Assembly (NCBI GenBank): GCA_035268885.1
Contig: DATFKA010000060.1
Span: forward strand, 62,001-126,000
From: DATFKA01 sp035268885
Lineage (GTDB): Bacteria > Bacteroidota > Bacteroidia > Chitinophagales > Saprospiraceae
Length of the DNA stretch: 64,000 bases
Direction: 5' to 3'
Position numbers and translations under genes: made by a program. Of the stretch, positions 33,947 through 42,891 are shown in pieces; the first letter of the stretch is position 1, and each line of letters starts with the position of its first letter. The notes beneath the pieces were generated by a model. It had not been told where the DNA came from, ran no database searches, and saw only the letters and a program-made list of their open reading frames with translations.

Positions 33947-34123
33947 CGCCGAAGTTGTTTAAGAATCCCTGGTGAGATGATTGGTAACGGCTTGGAAGTC
34001 AAGACAAAGCTACTTTTTTCTCGTAGCCATCCGCCTCAGGCGGACGAAGGGAAAAAAGAGCTGCCGTATTGGCTTTCAATGTGTTGCCAAGGGCTCAGTG
34101 AGGAGTTTTTAAACAACTTCGCC
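33947..34123. repeat. Imperfect 177-base palindrome (foldback or MITE-like element)
   Basis: The 404-base gap 33914-34317 has no gene but holds a long foldback. Outer arms GAAGTTGTTT (33951-33960) and AAACAACTTC (34111-34120) match perfectly. Inner arms match in blocks, including TTGG.AAC, AAG.CAA.AC and CTTTTTTC opposite GAAAAAAG. The centre is the perfect palindrome TCCGCC-TCA-GGCGGA (34030-34044). A degenerate direct copy of the left arm (TGAAGTCGTTTAAAAAC) lies just outside at 33931-33947. It has no coding capacity. Confidence 0.7.
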
Positions 34124-34317
34124 TTATTGCTTTCGCAAAACAAGTACAAAATTACAAAAGTAATAGTTCAACTGCACACCACAATAAAATAAAGGTACCC
34201 GAATTTTACGTTTCCATAACAGAATGAGCAAAAACCCCATAAAAAGTCTATTTTTCGCATGACTTTGGGAAGGATTCTATTCTGAGACAAAAAACCGAAC
34301 ACTAAAAATTAAAAATC

Positions 34318-35196
34318 ATGAAATTATTTACCACCATACTGCTGAGTACAGTATTCCTTTTTTCGGCGCAAGCCAATGCCCAAGAATTTGGCAAAGCCTC
34401 TTACCTGGACATGGCATATCAGGGCGCAATTACGGCCAGTGGTGAACCTTACAATGCCAATGAGTTCACCGGTGCCCATAAGATCCACCCCTTCGGCACC
34501 AAACTCCGGATTACGCGCCAGGATAATGGTCGCTCCGTCATTGTACGCGTTAATGACCGAGGGCCGCATATCAAAGGAAGAATTGTGGATGTCTCCTACG
34601 CTGCTGCCAAAGCGCTGGACATGGTCCGGGATGGTGTAGCCGACGTGAAGGTAGAGGTAGTTGGAAAGGCAAGCCCCACCTCAAGCCCGGAGCCGGAAGA
34701 AGAGCCGGAAGTCTACAGCCCCCCCAGCCTGGATATGGTGCTCAATAACGATGAGAACAACGACAGCAGCAATCCTGCTGAGCGCGCCACGGAATCCACT
34801 CCCGAACGCAATGCGAATACACCAAAAGAAAGTGCAGAAAAAAAGCCCGTCACTAAAAATAGCGGTACGGATTACAGCGATCGCCTTTTAACTACGCCCT
34901 ACGAAAAGTATGGACTCTACGAAATTAAGGTATTACAGGTAAATAAAGCGGGCTACGGCGTTCAGGTCGCCTCCCTGAGTACTTACGAAAATGCCATGCG
35001 GGAACTGACTCGTCTGCAAGCGAAGAAAATCAACAATGCGCTATTGAGCATTGAGCAAAGTGGTGCCAGTATGTCCTTCAAAATAATTGTTGGGCCCTAC
35101 GAAGACCGCCCGGCCGCTACCCAACAAATCAATCGCCTACGTCGCAGTCTGGGCGTAAAAGGATTTGTTGTGGATCTGAGTACTATACAATACTAA
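34318..35196 (+). CDS. rlpA: RlpA-like septal lytic transglycosylase with SPOR domain
   Basis: RlpA cleaves naked glycan strands at the septum. The 292-residue protein has a signal peptide (1-21), a double-psi beta-barrel with GKASYLDMAYQGAITASGE, HPFGTKLRITR and the catalytic-region VRVNDRGPHIKGRIVDVS, and a Ser/Pro/Glu-rich linker (about 118-185). A C-terminal SPOR domain (about 215-290) binds denuded peptidoglycan. The protein lacks the lipobox of E. coli RlpA. It is transcribed alone and ends at a hairpin terminator. Confidence 0.92.
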   Translation: MKLFTTILLSTVFLFSAQANAQEFGKASYLDMAYQGAITASGEPYNANEFTGAHKIHPFGTKLRITRQDNGRSVIVRVNDRGPHIKGRIVDVSYAAAKALDMVRDGVADVKVEVVGKASPTSSPEPEEEPEVYSPPSLDMVLNNDENNDSSNPAERATESTPERNANTPKESAEKKPVTKNSGTDYSDRLLTTPYEKYGLYEIKVLQVNKAGYGVQVASLSTYENAMRELTRLQAKKINNALLSIEQSGASMSFKIIVGPYEDRPAATQQINRLRRSLGVKGFVVDLSTIQY

Positions 35197-35202
35197 AAAT
35201 AA

Positions 35203-35247
35203 GAGGCGGATCTGCCCAATAGACAGATTCGCCTCGCGTTTCCTTTT
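35203..35247 (+). terminator. Terminator after rlpA
   Basis: GAGGCGGATCTG pairs with CAGATTCGCCTC (35203-35214 with 35224-35235), with one G-U pair in the plus-strand RNA, followed by GCGTTTCCTTTT. It starts seven bases after the stop codon. Confidence 0.75.
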
Positions 35248-35250
35248 GCT

Positions 35251-35742
35251 TTACTGAATTTTGAGCGTACTTTTCTTGGTGTTTATGGGAATAACCTGTT
35301 CGTTCACATTAACCGATTCAAAAGGGGTCGGTTGATCAGTGAAGGTAATTTCCGTCTGCGTACCCGTTTCTCCTTTGACGCGAAAACAAAGCGTAAAGGC
35401 CGAGTCCCCTTCCGCTTTGGTTACTCCTTGCAAAGAGTTATCGATCCACACCACCGTAATCTCTCCTTTCTGTGCATTGTGCAAGCCAAAATTACTGGTA
35501 TTCATGTAAGGTAATTGTTGATCAATTACCCCAACGAAGGTCAAAACTTCCGGATCGAATTTAATGGTGTATTGCATCGAGAGCATGTTCCGAAAATTAA
35601 ACAGGTGGACGGGCAGGCAAACTTGTTCACCTTCCTGTACTTTGACATCGTCTATACTAATTCCGATTGGCGCTTGTTGCGCATTTAGGCAGTAGCCAAA
35701 AGATCCGAATAAAAGTAGGGAAAGAATAAATAATCGCTTCAT
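35251..35742 (-). CDS. Secreted cohesin-like domain protein
   Basis: The 163-residue protein is a signal peptide (to about residue 22) followed by a single beta-sandwich domain that resembles type I cohesin. Marks are VQEGEQVCLPVHLFNF, the SMQYTIKFDPEVLTFVGV segment corresponding to cohesin strands 3-5, and SAFTLCFRVKG near the end. Two cysteines could form a disulfide. There is no T9SS sorting domain and no dockerin here. It could bind dockerin-bearing surface proteins such as the one at 23.8-26.4 kb, but cohesin-like folds outside clostridia often have other roles. Confidence 0.75.
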   Translation of the reverse strand: MKRLFILSLLLFGSFGYCLNAQQAPIGISIDDVKVQEGEQVCLPVHLFNFRNMLSMQYTIKFDPEVLTFVGVIDQQLPYMNTSNFGLHNAQKGEITVVWIDNSLQGVTKAEGDSAFTLCFRVKGETGTQTEITFTDQPTPFESVNVNEQVIPINTKKSTLKIQ

Positions 35743-35819
35743 GGTTTAATTGCTTGGTTGTGTTTTGAGCCGATAAAAATAAAGGATTATTAAGAGCTAT
35801 TGTATAAACGGAATGTTAA

Positions 35820-36581
35820 TCACCAAAAAATAAGTCGCAGGGCGATCACAAAAGTCATGAAGATGATAAAGTAGCGAAAAGTTTTTTCCGGAATCAACTT
35901 AATAATGGAAATCCCAATAAATACCCCCAGGGCAATCGCAGGAATGGTCATTAAATTAAGGGTAAAAGTAGACCAGGTTATGGTTTTCCAGATAAATATA
36001 TGGAAGGGCCATTTCACCAAATTAATGATGAGAAAGAACCAGGCACCGGTACCAATAAAACTCTGTTTCGGAATTCGGGTACTCAACAGGTAAACCGCCA
36101 ATACCGGACCGGCTGCATTGCCGATCATGGTACTGAAGCCCCCCATAATCCCAAACAGGGCACCAAACCACCAGCTATCAATTATCGTAGCGGGCAAATG
36201 CCGTTTCTCCAGGATAATCATCAGGACCAGTCCCCCCACGATCAACCAACCCATCAATGATTTAAAGGTCGCATCATCGATTAATTGCCCTACCCAAACG
36301 GCAATCAGTACGCCGACTATCGCGGCGGGGATCAACTGCCAAACGTATTTCCAATTAGCATCGCGATTGTAGTAGCTGACCGCAAAAAAATCGGCAAAAC
36401 TCAAAATGGGTAAGAGTAGCCCGGCGGAAGGCTTACCGCCAAACACCGCGGCCATGATGGGAATGGTCAGCATGCCCATTCCTTTAATTCCCGCCTTTGA
36501 CATACCAATCAGCATGGCACAAGCCATCACCAATAGCCAGTGGCCGGTACTTAATTCGGGTAGATTGGTGAATGATCCCAT
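35820..36581 (-). CDS. TSUP (TauE/SafE) family transporter
   Basis: A 253-residue protein with about eight hydrophobic segments matches the TSUP family, exporters or importers of sulfite, sulfoacetate or related organosulfur anions. Family marks are the opening GMSKAGIKGMGMLTIPIMAAVFGGKPSAG and the repeated FGIMGGFSTMIGNAAGPVLAVYL. It is distinct from the short SafE protein in the cbb3 operon. It is monocistronic, and the substrate cannot be told. Confidence 0.9.
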   Translation of the reverse strand: MGSFTNLPELSTGHWLLVMACAMLIGMSKAGIKGMGMLTIPIMAAVFGGKPSAGLLLPILSFADFFAVSYYNRDANWKYVWQLIPAAIVGVLIAVWVGQLIDDATFKSLMGWLIVGGLVLMIILEKRHLPATIIDSWWFGALFGIMGGFSTMIGNAAGPVLAVYLLSTRIPKQSFIGTGAWFFLIINLVKWPFHIFIWKTITWSTFTLNLMTIPAIALGVFIGISIIKLIPEKTFRYFIIFMTFVIALRLIFW

Positions 36582-36629
36582 TACACGAAGGTCTGGAAAT
36601 CAACCAAACTACCCAAATTAGTTGCCTGA

Positions 36630-36953
36630 TTAGTTTTGAGCGCGTTTGTTATTTTTTTTACGCTTGATATTACGATTAGCTCGATTCTGGCGATTTTGTA
36701 TTTGAACACGTTCCGCCCGGGTGACCTGTCCGTCCGCTTTGGCACTGCGCTTGGAACGATTAATGGAGCGCTGCTGTTTACCCAATACCGCTACTTCTCC
36801 CCTAGTGAGTTCACCAGTTTTGACCCCTTGTTTAATTCGCTTAGTCTGTACGACCTGACGTTTACTGGCCTTGGGTGTTTTTTGGCTTTGGGCGCTTGCG
36901 GAGAAGACCATACCCAGGCTGAAAAGCGCGACTAAAAAAATGTACTTTTTCAT
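36630..36953 (-). CDS. Small exported basic protein
   Basis: A 107-residue protein with a signal peptide (KKYIFLVALFSLGMVFSASAQ) and a very basic, Gln/Asn/Arg-rich helical body. The segment LTRGEVAVLGKQQRSI followed by KADGQVTRAERVQIQNRQNRA resembles a known family of small periplasmic proteins with an EF-hand-like D-G-x-V-T-x-x-E element. Function is unknown. The ATG at 36953 is chosen because the signal peptide starts there. Confidence 0.75.
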   Translation of the reverse strand: MKKYIFLVALFSLGMVFSASAQSQKTPKASKRQVVQTKRIKQGVKTGELTRGEVAVLGKQQRSINRSKRSAKADGQVTRAERVQIQNRQNRANRNIKRKKNNKRAQN

Positions 36954-37092
36954 TTGTTCTGTGTTTTTGTTGTGAAATATGCCCTTTGGACCAGCGCGAG
37001 ATCCCAAAGTTTAAGCCCGAAGGTGTTAAGAAAAAGCAAAAAAAGCCAGGGGGTAATTTTTAAGGAAAGAAATACAATTTAATTTTTTTGCT

Positions 37093-37100
37093 TACATTTG
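37093..37100 (+). promoter_or_regulatory. -7 promoter box of the OmpA-family gene
   Basis: TACATTTG is a perfect TAnnTTTG match. A transcript starting near 37107 would leave a leader of about 54 bases before the ATG at 37161, which supports that start. No TTTG is seen at the -33 position. Confidence 0.45.
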
Positions 37101-37160
37101 AAAAGACGGTTCATGAAATGCTCCGAGAAAATAGGATTTACAAAAGTTACAAGTACGCTT

Positions 37161-38123
37161 ATGAAATATTTGCCCATACTCCTGCTTATCCTCAGCGGAT
37201 GTCTCTCCTCTTGTGTTCCCCAGCAAAAATACCTGGATCTGGAAAAAGAAAAACAACAGTTAGAAGCAGAAGTGAACACCCTGGACTCGGTGGCCACCAG
37301 TCGCGAGCAGGTAGAAACAGACCTGGTAGAAATGGAATCTGAACTCGCCCAGGCTTATCGTGAAATTGAGGGTCTGCGCTCTACTAATATTGGTCTCAAC
37401 CAAAGCTACCAGGATCTACTACAACGCTATACGCGCCTGGTGAACCAGAATAATGAAATTGTGAATAGCTCCGGAGACCGGCAGTACAATCTCCAGCAAG
37501 AATTGCAAATGCAGAGACAGGAGTTGCTCCAAAAGGAACAGGAATTACGCCAGCGAGAAGCCCGCCTCAATAATCTACAAAACAACTACAGCAGCGATAT
37601 CAATAATCGCCAGCGCATTATTCAGCAGCTACAACAAGAAATTCAGCAGCAGGACGAGCAACTACGCCTACTCAAGGCTAACGTAGACACTGACCTGGGA
37701 GCAATCAACCTTCAGGGCGTACAGGTGTCTCAGGGCAATGGCCAGATCGCGGTTACCCTCAGCCAGGAACTTTTATTCAGTACCGGAAGTTCGTTTGTGG
37801 GTAGCAATGGCCGTCAGGCCGTCCGGCAGTTGGTCAACACCCTACAGAATAATCCCACCGTCGATATTATCGTCGAAGGGCACACCGATAATCAGGGAGA
37901 TCCCAACACCAACTGGAAGCTCAGCATAGAACGCGCCAATACCGTGGCCCGCCTGATGATGGTACAAGGCATTGATCCGGAGCGAATCACCATTTCTGGT
38001 AGGGGCCAATACGATCCGGTAGCGACCAATAGCAGTGCAGCCGGAAGAGCCCAGAACCGTAGAACGGAAATTCTGCTCATTCCAAAATCTGATAATATTG
38101 ACAATTTACTCTACCGCCAGTAG
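37161..38123 (+). CDS. OmpA/Pal-family peptidoglycan-binding lipoprotein with long coiled coil
   Basis: The 320-residue protein starts with a lipoprotein signal containing two possible lipoboxes (LSGC at Cys14 and LSSC at Cys18). A Gln/Glu-rich coiled coil spans about residues 25-200. The C-terminal OmpA domain has EGHTDNQGDPNTNWKLSIERA, with the Asp and Arg that bind diaminopimelate, and ISGRGQYDPVATN. It anchors the outer membrane to peptidoglycan. The coiled coil is much longer than in Pal. The ATG at 37161 is chosen over earlier starts because it gives the lipoprotein signal and lies downstream of the promoter. Confidence 0.92.
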   Translation: MKYLPILLLILSGCLSSCVPQQKYLDLEKEKQQLEAEVNTLDSVATSREQVETDLVEMESELAQAYREIEGLRSTNIGLNQSYQDLLQRYTRLVNQNNEIVNSSGDRQYNLQQELQMQRQELLQKEQELRQREARLNNLQNNYSSDINNRQRIIQQLQQEIQQQDEQLRLLKANVDTDLGAINLQGVQVSQGNGQIAVTLSQELLFSTGSSFVGSNGRQAVRQLVNTLQNNPTVDIIVEGHTDNQGDPNTNWKLSIERANTVARLMMVQGIDPERITISGRGQYDPVATNSSAAGRAQNRRTEILLIPKSDNIDNLLYRQ

Positions 38124-38200
38124 CTATAATGGCGGATTTGTTCTTGTTTTATAAGTAATTGATCAATATTATGTATAAGTTTAGTTCAGAGTAATTTTGG

Positions 38201-38267
38201 GCTTCTACGAGGCAAAAAACGTAGCTATAGCCTTAGCTACAGCGAGGCTTTTTAACGAAGTATAAGC
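38201..38267. repeat. Small foldback element between the OmpA-family gene and a lipoprotein gene
   Basis: Within the 204-base gap, GTAGCTA and TAGCTAC (38221-38227 and 38234-38240) form a perfect seven-base-pair stem with a six-base loop. Outer arms GCTTCTAC and GTATAAGC (38201-38208 and 38260-38267) match in seven of eight positions. A CGAGGC-A/T-run-ACG unit occurs twice in direct orientation. It looks like a short dispersed repeat rather than a terminator. Confidence 0.5.
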
Positions 38268-38327
38268 ATAAAAGGGCCTGAAATAGGATATAGATAATGT
38301 TGAACGATTACTTACATCTAAATAAAT

Positions 38328-39044
38328 ATGAGAAAACCTTTACTATTGCTACTACTCCTAATGGTGGGCTTTTTCTGTACCGATTGCACACCTGTACAAA
38401 AAATTCCGCTTAGCGATGACTTACTACTCCTAAAAATGGAGCGGGGTCCAAGTCGGGGCAGGTACCCTATCTATGAGATGGCGATTTATCAAAATAAAAT
38501 TGCAGAATATACAGGAAAGCGGTACACCCCAAAGTTAGGCACCTGGGTACGCAAACTAAATGATACCGAGTGGAATCAACTACAAAACCAAATAAAACAG
38601 GCTGATCTGTGGCGTCAAAAAGGTTTTTTTCGCAGTCAAAGTCTTGACCTCCCGCTGGTCACGATCACGCAATTCGAGCAAGATGTTAGCAAATCGGTTT
38701 CCGGAAAAGATACCCGTCCACCCGAGGTCTTATTACTAGAGCGAAGCCTGGAAAACATTGCCCTAAAGGAGGGCTGGGTAGAAAAGAAACCTTTTGACTT
38801 TGGCCTGCCCAAAGACGTCATGCCTAATCAACTCTGTATTGAATTACGACCAGGAGTATACGTACACAACTGGGTCTATAAATACGGCTTGCAAAATATG
38901 CAAATCCTGGCCGAACTCCCAGAAAAGAGTAACTACTGGTTGGTCGGTTACGATCCGACGGTCACTTTTCCCAGAGAGATGGAGCAACTGCTGAGCTACG
39001 ATAGTCAGGTAACCAAATACGAGTTCAATAAAATTGAGAAATAG
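38328..39044 (+). CDS. Lipoprotein with a DUF6438-like N-terminal domain
   Basis: A lipoprotein signal (LLLLLLMVGFFCTDC) precedes a 238-residue protein. Residues 33-105 (LLLKMERGPSRGRYPIYEMAIYQ, then GTWVRKLNDTEWNQL) resemble DUF6438. That family usually has a Cys-Phe-Gly-x-Cys pair before P-x-Y; here the segment reads SRGRYP, so both cysteines are missing. The C-terminal half (GVYVHNWVYKYGLQNMQILAELPEKSNYW) is not recognised. It is monocistronic and converges with the ABC-F gene. Confidence 0.75.
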   Translation: MRKPLLLLLLLMVGFFCTDCTPVQKIPLSDDLLLLKMERGPSRGRYPIYEMAIYQNKIAEYTGKRYTPKLGTWVRKLNDTEWNQLQNQIKQADLWRQKGFFRSQSLDLPLVTITQFEQDVSKSVSGKDTRPPEVLLLERSLENIALKEGWVEKKPFDFGLPKDVMPNQLCIELRPGVYVHNWVYKYGLQNMQILAELPEKSNYWLVGYDPTVTFPREMEQLLSYDSQVTKYEFNKIEK

Positions 39045-39060
39045 TTGACCGGGGTCTCAA

Positions 39061-40977
39061 TTATTCATACTTATCCAATTCCAACTGGGTCATTTCCCAT
39101 TCTTCCATGGCCTCGTCGAGGTCCGTTTTCAGCTGGCCGTATGTTTTGAGTTGATCATCGGCATCGGCCTGTTCGTAGAAGGAAGGGTCCAGCATTTTTT
39201 CTTCAAAGGTCGCTATTTTTTCTTCCAGCTTTTCGACTTGCTTTTCTGATCGATCGATGGCCCGCAATAATTTTTTTCTCTCCTCGTAACTTAGGGTTGG
39301 CTTGGGTGCCGGGGCTTCCTCCTCTTTATTGGATGCCTTGTTGCGCAATTCAACGTCGCGCATATTATCCAGGGCGCGCTTTTCCAGGAAGGCGTTCACA
39401 TCCCCAATGTGGTTGTGTAATTGACGATCTCTAAACTCCAGCGTTCGATTGGTCAGTCCCGCCAGGAAATCCCGGTCGTGGGATACGACAATCAGCGATC
39501 CGTCGTAATCTATGAGCGCTTGCTTCAGTACATCTTTCGAAAGCATATCGAGGTGATTGGTCGGCTCATCGAGTACCAGCAGGTTAAAGGGACGAAGTAA
39601 TAAGCAAGCCAGGGCCAGTCGTGCCCGCTCTCCTCCGGATAGTACCGAGACTTTTTTGTCTACATCCTCCCCTGAAAACATAAAAGCACCCAGTATACTA
39701 CGCAATTTGGGACGCATCTCCGCTGGTGCATCCTGTTCCATTGTTTCCAGCACTGTCGACTTGGGGTATAAAGTATCCGATTGGTTTTGGGCATAGTACC
39801 CGATCTCTACATTATGTCCCAATTGAATGGTTCCCGAGCTAATGGACAACTTACTGATTAACATCTTGGCCAGTGTTGTTTTCCCCTGGCCATTTTGTCC
39901 AACGAAGGCCACCCGGTCTCCCCGATCCATCTTAAAGTCTATCTCATCCAGAACCAGTAAATCATCGTATTTTTTGACGACAGACTTCGCCTCTACGACG
40001 ACCTGTCCGGAACGCGGTGCCGGTGGGAAACGCAAGTCCATTACCCCCACGTCCTGCTGATCAATTTCAATACGCTCCATTTTGTCGAGTTGCTTTTGCA
40101 TGGATTGGGCCATCTTCGTTTTGGTGGCTTTCGCCATAAAACGGTTAATCGTTCTTTCCCGATCTGCAATTACCCGTTGCTGATTTTCGTAGGCGGCGAT
40201 TTGTTTTTCGCGGCGTTCGGCGCGCATTTCCACGTATTCAGTGTAGCCCGCCTTGTAGTCGTACAGATTACCCAGCTCTACTTCGACGGTACGCTTAGTA
40301 ATATTATCCAGAAATTCCTTATCGTGAGAAATCACAATGACGGTCGAAGTGTAGTCTTGTAGAAAGGACTCTAACCAAATAATAGATTCAATATCCAGAT
40401 GATTAGTAGGCTCATCCAACAATAAGTAGTCGGGATGACGCAGTAGCATCTTTGCCAATTCAATCCGCATCTGCCAACCTCCCGAAAATTCATCGGTCAG
40501 GCGCTCAAAGTCTTTTTGGGTGAAACCCAAACCCTTGAGCACCTTCTCTGCATTAGCTTCCATCGATTCCCCGTCCAGATAAGAAAAGCGATTGGTCAGG
40601 GTAGCGTATTCATCCAGTAGCTGGTGATAAGAATCGCTTTCGTAATCGGTACGCCGGGCCATCTCCTCGTTGATCTCCTGGATGCGCGCTTCCAGTTGTT
40701 TGGTGTGTTCAAATGCGGTAAGCGTTTCCTCCATCACGGTCTTTCCTTTCGGAATATCCATCTCCTGATGCAAGAAGCCAAGGGTACTCTCCCTGGGAAA
40801 AGAGACATTACCTTCGTGAGGACTCATCTCCCCGGCGATGATCTTGAGCATGGTTGACTTGCCGGCGCCATTGCGGCCAACCAGTCCTACCTTTTCTTTT
40901 TCACCAATTACGAGATTGACCTTATTCAATAAGATGCGATCACCATACTGCACGTATACGTTCGAAACATTAATCAT
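39061..40977 (-). CDS. ABC-F family ATP-binding protein
   Basis: The 638-residue protein has two ABC domains and no membrane segment, the mark of ABC-F ribosome-associated factors. Walker A motifs are GRNGAGKST and GQNGQGKTT. Signatures are FSGGWQMRIELAK and LSGGERARLALA, and Walker B segments LLLDEPTNHLD and LVLDEPTNHLD. The interdomain linker is long and charged, and a C-terminal coiled coil follows (about 560-638). It fits the YheS/YdiF-like branch. These proteins act on the ribosomal E site to rescue or tune translation. It has its own promoter just after the kinase gene. Confidence 0.94.
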   Translation of the reverse strand: MINVSNVYVQYGDRILLNKVNLVIGEKEKVGLVGRNGAGKSTMLKIIAGEMSPHEGNVSFPRESTLGFLHQEMDIPKGKTVMEETLTAFEHTKQLEARIQEINEEMARRTDYESDSYHQLLDEYATLTNRFSYLDGESMEANAEKVLKGLGFTQKDFERLTDEFSGGWQMRIELAKMLLRHPDYLLLDEPTNHLDIESIIWLESFLQDYTSTVIVISHDKEFLDNITKRTVEVELGNLYDYKAGYTEYVEMRAERREKQIAAYENQQRVIADRERTINRFMAKATKTKMAQSMQKQLDKMERIEIDQQDVGVMDLRFPPAPRSGQVVVEAKSVVKKYDDLLVLDEIDFKMDRGDRVAFVGQNGQGKTTLAKMLISKLSISSGTIQLGHNVEIGYYAQNQSDTLYPKSTVLETMEQDAPAEMRPKLRSILGAFMFSGEDVDKKVSVLSGGERARLALACLLLRPFNLLVLDEPTNHLDMLSKDVLKQALIDYDGSLIVVSHDRDFLAGLTNRTLEFRDRQLHNHIGDVNAFLEKRALDNMRDVELRNKASNKEEEAPAPKPTLSYEERKKLLRAIDRSEKQVEKLEEKIATFEEKMLDPSFYEQADADDQLKTYGQLKTDLDEAMEEWEMTQLELDKYE

Positions 40978-40997
40978 TGTCCACTAATAATTTGCGC

Positions 40998-41005
40998 CAA
41001 AGATA
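40998..41005 (-). promoter_or_regulatory. -7 promoter box of the ABC-F gene
   Basis: Read on the minus strand, TATCTTTG matches TAnnTTTG exactly and ends 20 bases before the ATG at 40977. It lies in the 40-base gap after the kinase gene, so the ABC-F gene is probably transcribed on its own at least in part. Confidence 0.5.
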
Positions 41006-41017
41006 GTGAAAAAGCTG

Positions 41018-42070
41018 TCACTTTGCCTTTTCCAGCGTAAATCCGAAAGTCGAACCCAGGCCGGGTGTGCTCCGCACATTGATGGTTTGCTGATGGCTTT
41101 CAATAATATGCTTAACGATGGATAAACCCAGACCGGAACCACCCCGCCGACGGGAGCGACTCTTATCCACCCGATAGAAGCGATCGAAGACGTGATTAAG
41201 ATGCTGCTTGGGAATACCAATGCCATTGTCCGCTACTTCAATCAGGATATTCTTATCCATATCGTAAAAGGCTACTTTACTGAGGCCACCATCGTGTCCG
41301 TATTTGATGGAATTATTTATCAGATTAGTCAGTACCTGACGGATTCGCTCCCGGTCTGCCCGCACTTTAAAACCGTTAGCGGCTCCCTCCTTGAAGACCA
41401 GCTCTACCTTATTCTCTCTGGCTTTCATCTCTAAATCATCGAATACCTCATCCACCAGATCTTTAATATCAAAAGTTTGCATTTCCAGTACCACCTCACC
41501 GGATTCCAGGCGCGCAATGGCCTCCAGGTCCTGAACAATGGTCTGCAAGCGCTCCACGTTGGTAGCCGCCCGCTTTAGGAATTTCATGTTGACCTGCTCG
41601 TCTTCCAGTCCCCCTTCGATGAGGGATTCAATGTAGCCTTGGATATTAAAAATGGGGGTTTTAAGCTCGTGAGAAATATCCCCGACAAAATTGCGGCGAT
41701 ATTCGGCCCAAGCTTTGTATTGTTCTAACTCCCGCCGCTGATTTTCGGCCCAGTTAATGACTTCTTTTTCCACCTCGGCAATAATATCCGAGTCAATATC
41801 AATCATGTTATTTTTCTCGCCCGGCTGTAATTTTTCCTGGTGAATAGTCTTATATATCACCTTGATTTTCCGATAGATATACTTCTTCAGGTAAAGTAAA
41901 ATAATATAGTAAGCGGCCCCGAAGAAACCTAATCCAAGCACGAAGTACCCGATTAGCCTGGACATCCCCAAAGAGAGGCCTAATTCATAGACCAGGAAAA
42001 CACCAAAAGCCCCTAACAGAATGTAGGAGGCCGATACAAAAGCAATTTGTTTGGGTGTTGGATTTTTCAA
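41018..42070 (-). CDS. PhoR-like sensor histidine kinase
   Basis: The 350-residue kinase has two N-terminal membrane helices (about 10-30 and 36-58) with almost no loop between them and no PAS or HAMP domain visible. The H-box is DISHELKTPIFNIQGYIESL. The N-box is LINNSIKYG, and G and F boxes are VADNGIGIP, FDRFYRVDKSRSR and RRGGSGLGLSIVKHI. It phosphorylates the response regulator encoded two bases upstream. The short outer loop suggests it senses a membrane or partner-protein signal. Confidence 0.94.
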   Translation of the reverse strand: MKNPTPKQIAFVSASYILLGAFGVFLVYELGLSLGMSRLIGYFVLGLGFFGAAYYIILLYLKKYIYRKIKVIYKTIHQEKLQPGEKNNMIDIDSDIIAEVEKEVINWAENQRRELEQYKAWAEYRRNFVGDISHELKTPIFNIQGYIESLIEGGLEDEQVNMKFLKRAATNVERLQTIVQDLEAIARLESGEVVLEMQTFDIKDLVDEVFDDLEMKARENKVELVFKEGAANGFKVRADRERIRQVLTNLINNSIKYGHDGGLSKVAFYDMDKNILIEVADNGIGIPKQHLNHVFDRFYRVDKSRSRRRGGSGLGLSIVKHIIESHQQTINVRSTPGLGSTFGFTLEKAK

Positions 42071-42072
42071 GA

Positions 42073-42750
42073 TTAGAATTCAAATTTATAACCAATCCCT
42101 TTGATGGTCTTGATGTAATGATCACCGATCTTTTCTCGTAATTTGCGGATATGCACGTCAATGGTTCGGTTGCCGACAATAACATCGGTTCCCCATACCT
42201 TGTTGAAGATCTCCTCGCGCGAAAAAACTTTACCTGGTTTGGAAACCAGCAAATAAAGTAATTCAAATTCTTTTTTTGCTAACTCGATCACCTCCTCGCC
42301 CCGGATCACGCTGACTTTCTCTTTATCAATCTTCAAATCACCTACTTTTACCGTTTCTTCATCTTCGCTGCGATCTAAACGACGGATCAGGGCCTTAATA
42401 CGGCTCATAAAAACACGGGGTCGAATCGGTTTGGTGATGTAATCATCTCCTCCTACGTCCAGCGCAGCAATCTGAGAATAATCTTCTTCGCGGGCGGTCA
42501 GGAAAGTAATAACGGTCTTTTTGAACATAGGCTTAGAGCGCAAATTCCGACAGACCTCCACCCCATCCATTCTCGGCATCATAATATCCAGAATGATCAG
42601 ATGTGGCTGTTCTTTTTCCGCTAACTGTATACCAGCTTTACCGTCTTCTGCGGTAAAAACTTTATACCCCTCTTTTTCCAGGTTGTAGCGAAGAATGTCC
42701 AGAATGTCTGGTTCGTCATCTACAATCAAAATTTTAACGGGATCGACCAT
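42073..42750 (-). CDS. PhoB/OmpR-family response regulator
   Basis: The 225-residue regulator has a receiver domain with the acidic pocket VDDEPD, the phosphorylated Asp in LIILDIMMPRMDG and the Lys in DYITKPIRP. A winged-helix DNA-binding domain follows (LAKKEFELLYLLVSKPGKVFSRE and RTIDVHIRKLREKIGDHYIKTIKGIGYKF). The ATG at 42750 gives the normal start, as 39 extra codons upstream are not receiver sequence. It is in an operon with the kinase gene. PhoB-PhoR control of phosphate uptake is possible, but no phosphate gene is near. Confidence 0.95.
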   Translation of the reverse strand: MVDPVKILIVDDEPDILDILRYNLEKEGYKVFTAEDGKAGIQLAEKEQPHLIILDIMMPRMDGVEVCRNLRSKPMFKKTVITFLTAREEDYSQIAALDVGGDDYITKPIRPRVFMSRIKALIRRLDRSEDEETVKVGDLKIDKEKVSVIRGEEVIELAKKEFELLYLLVSKPGKVFSREEIFNKVWGTDVIVGNRTIDVHIRKLREKIGDHYIKTIKGIGYKFEF

Positions 42751-42891
42751 CTTTTGGGTTTTATCAGCCGTAGTACCGGATATCCTAAACATCGAAATAA
42801 CACCGTAGCTAGCAAGCCAAAATGAAGCAATATGTAAAACTAAAGTAAATAAGAATTTGATCTGCATATAGCAGATTAAATAATTGTTAAG

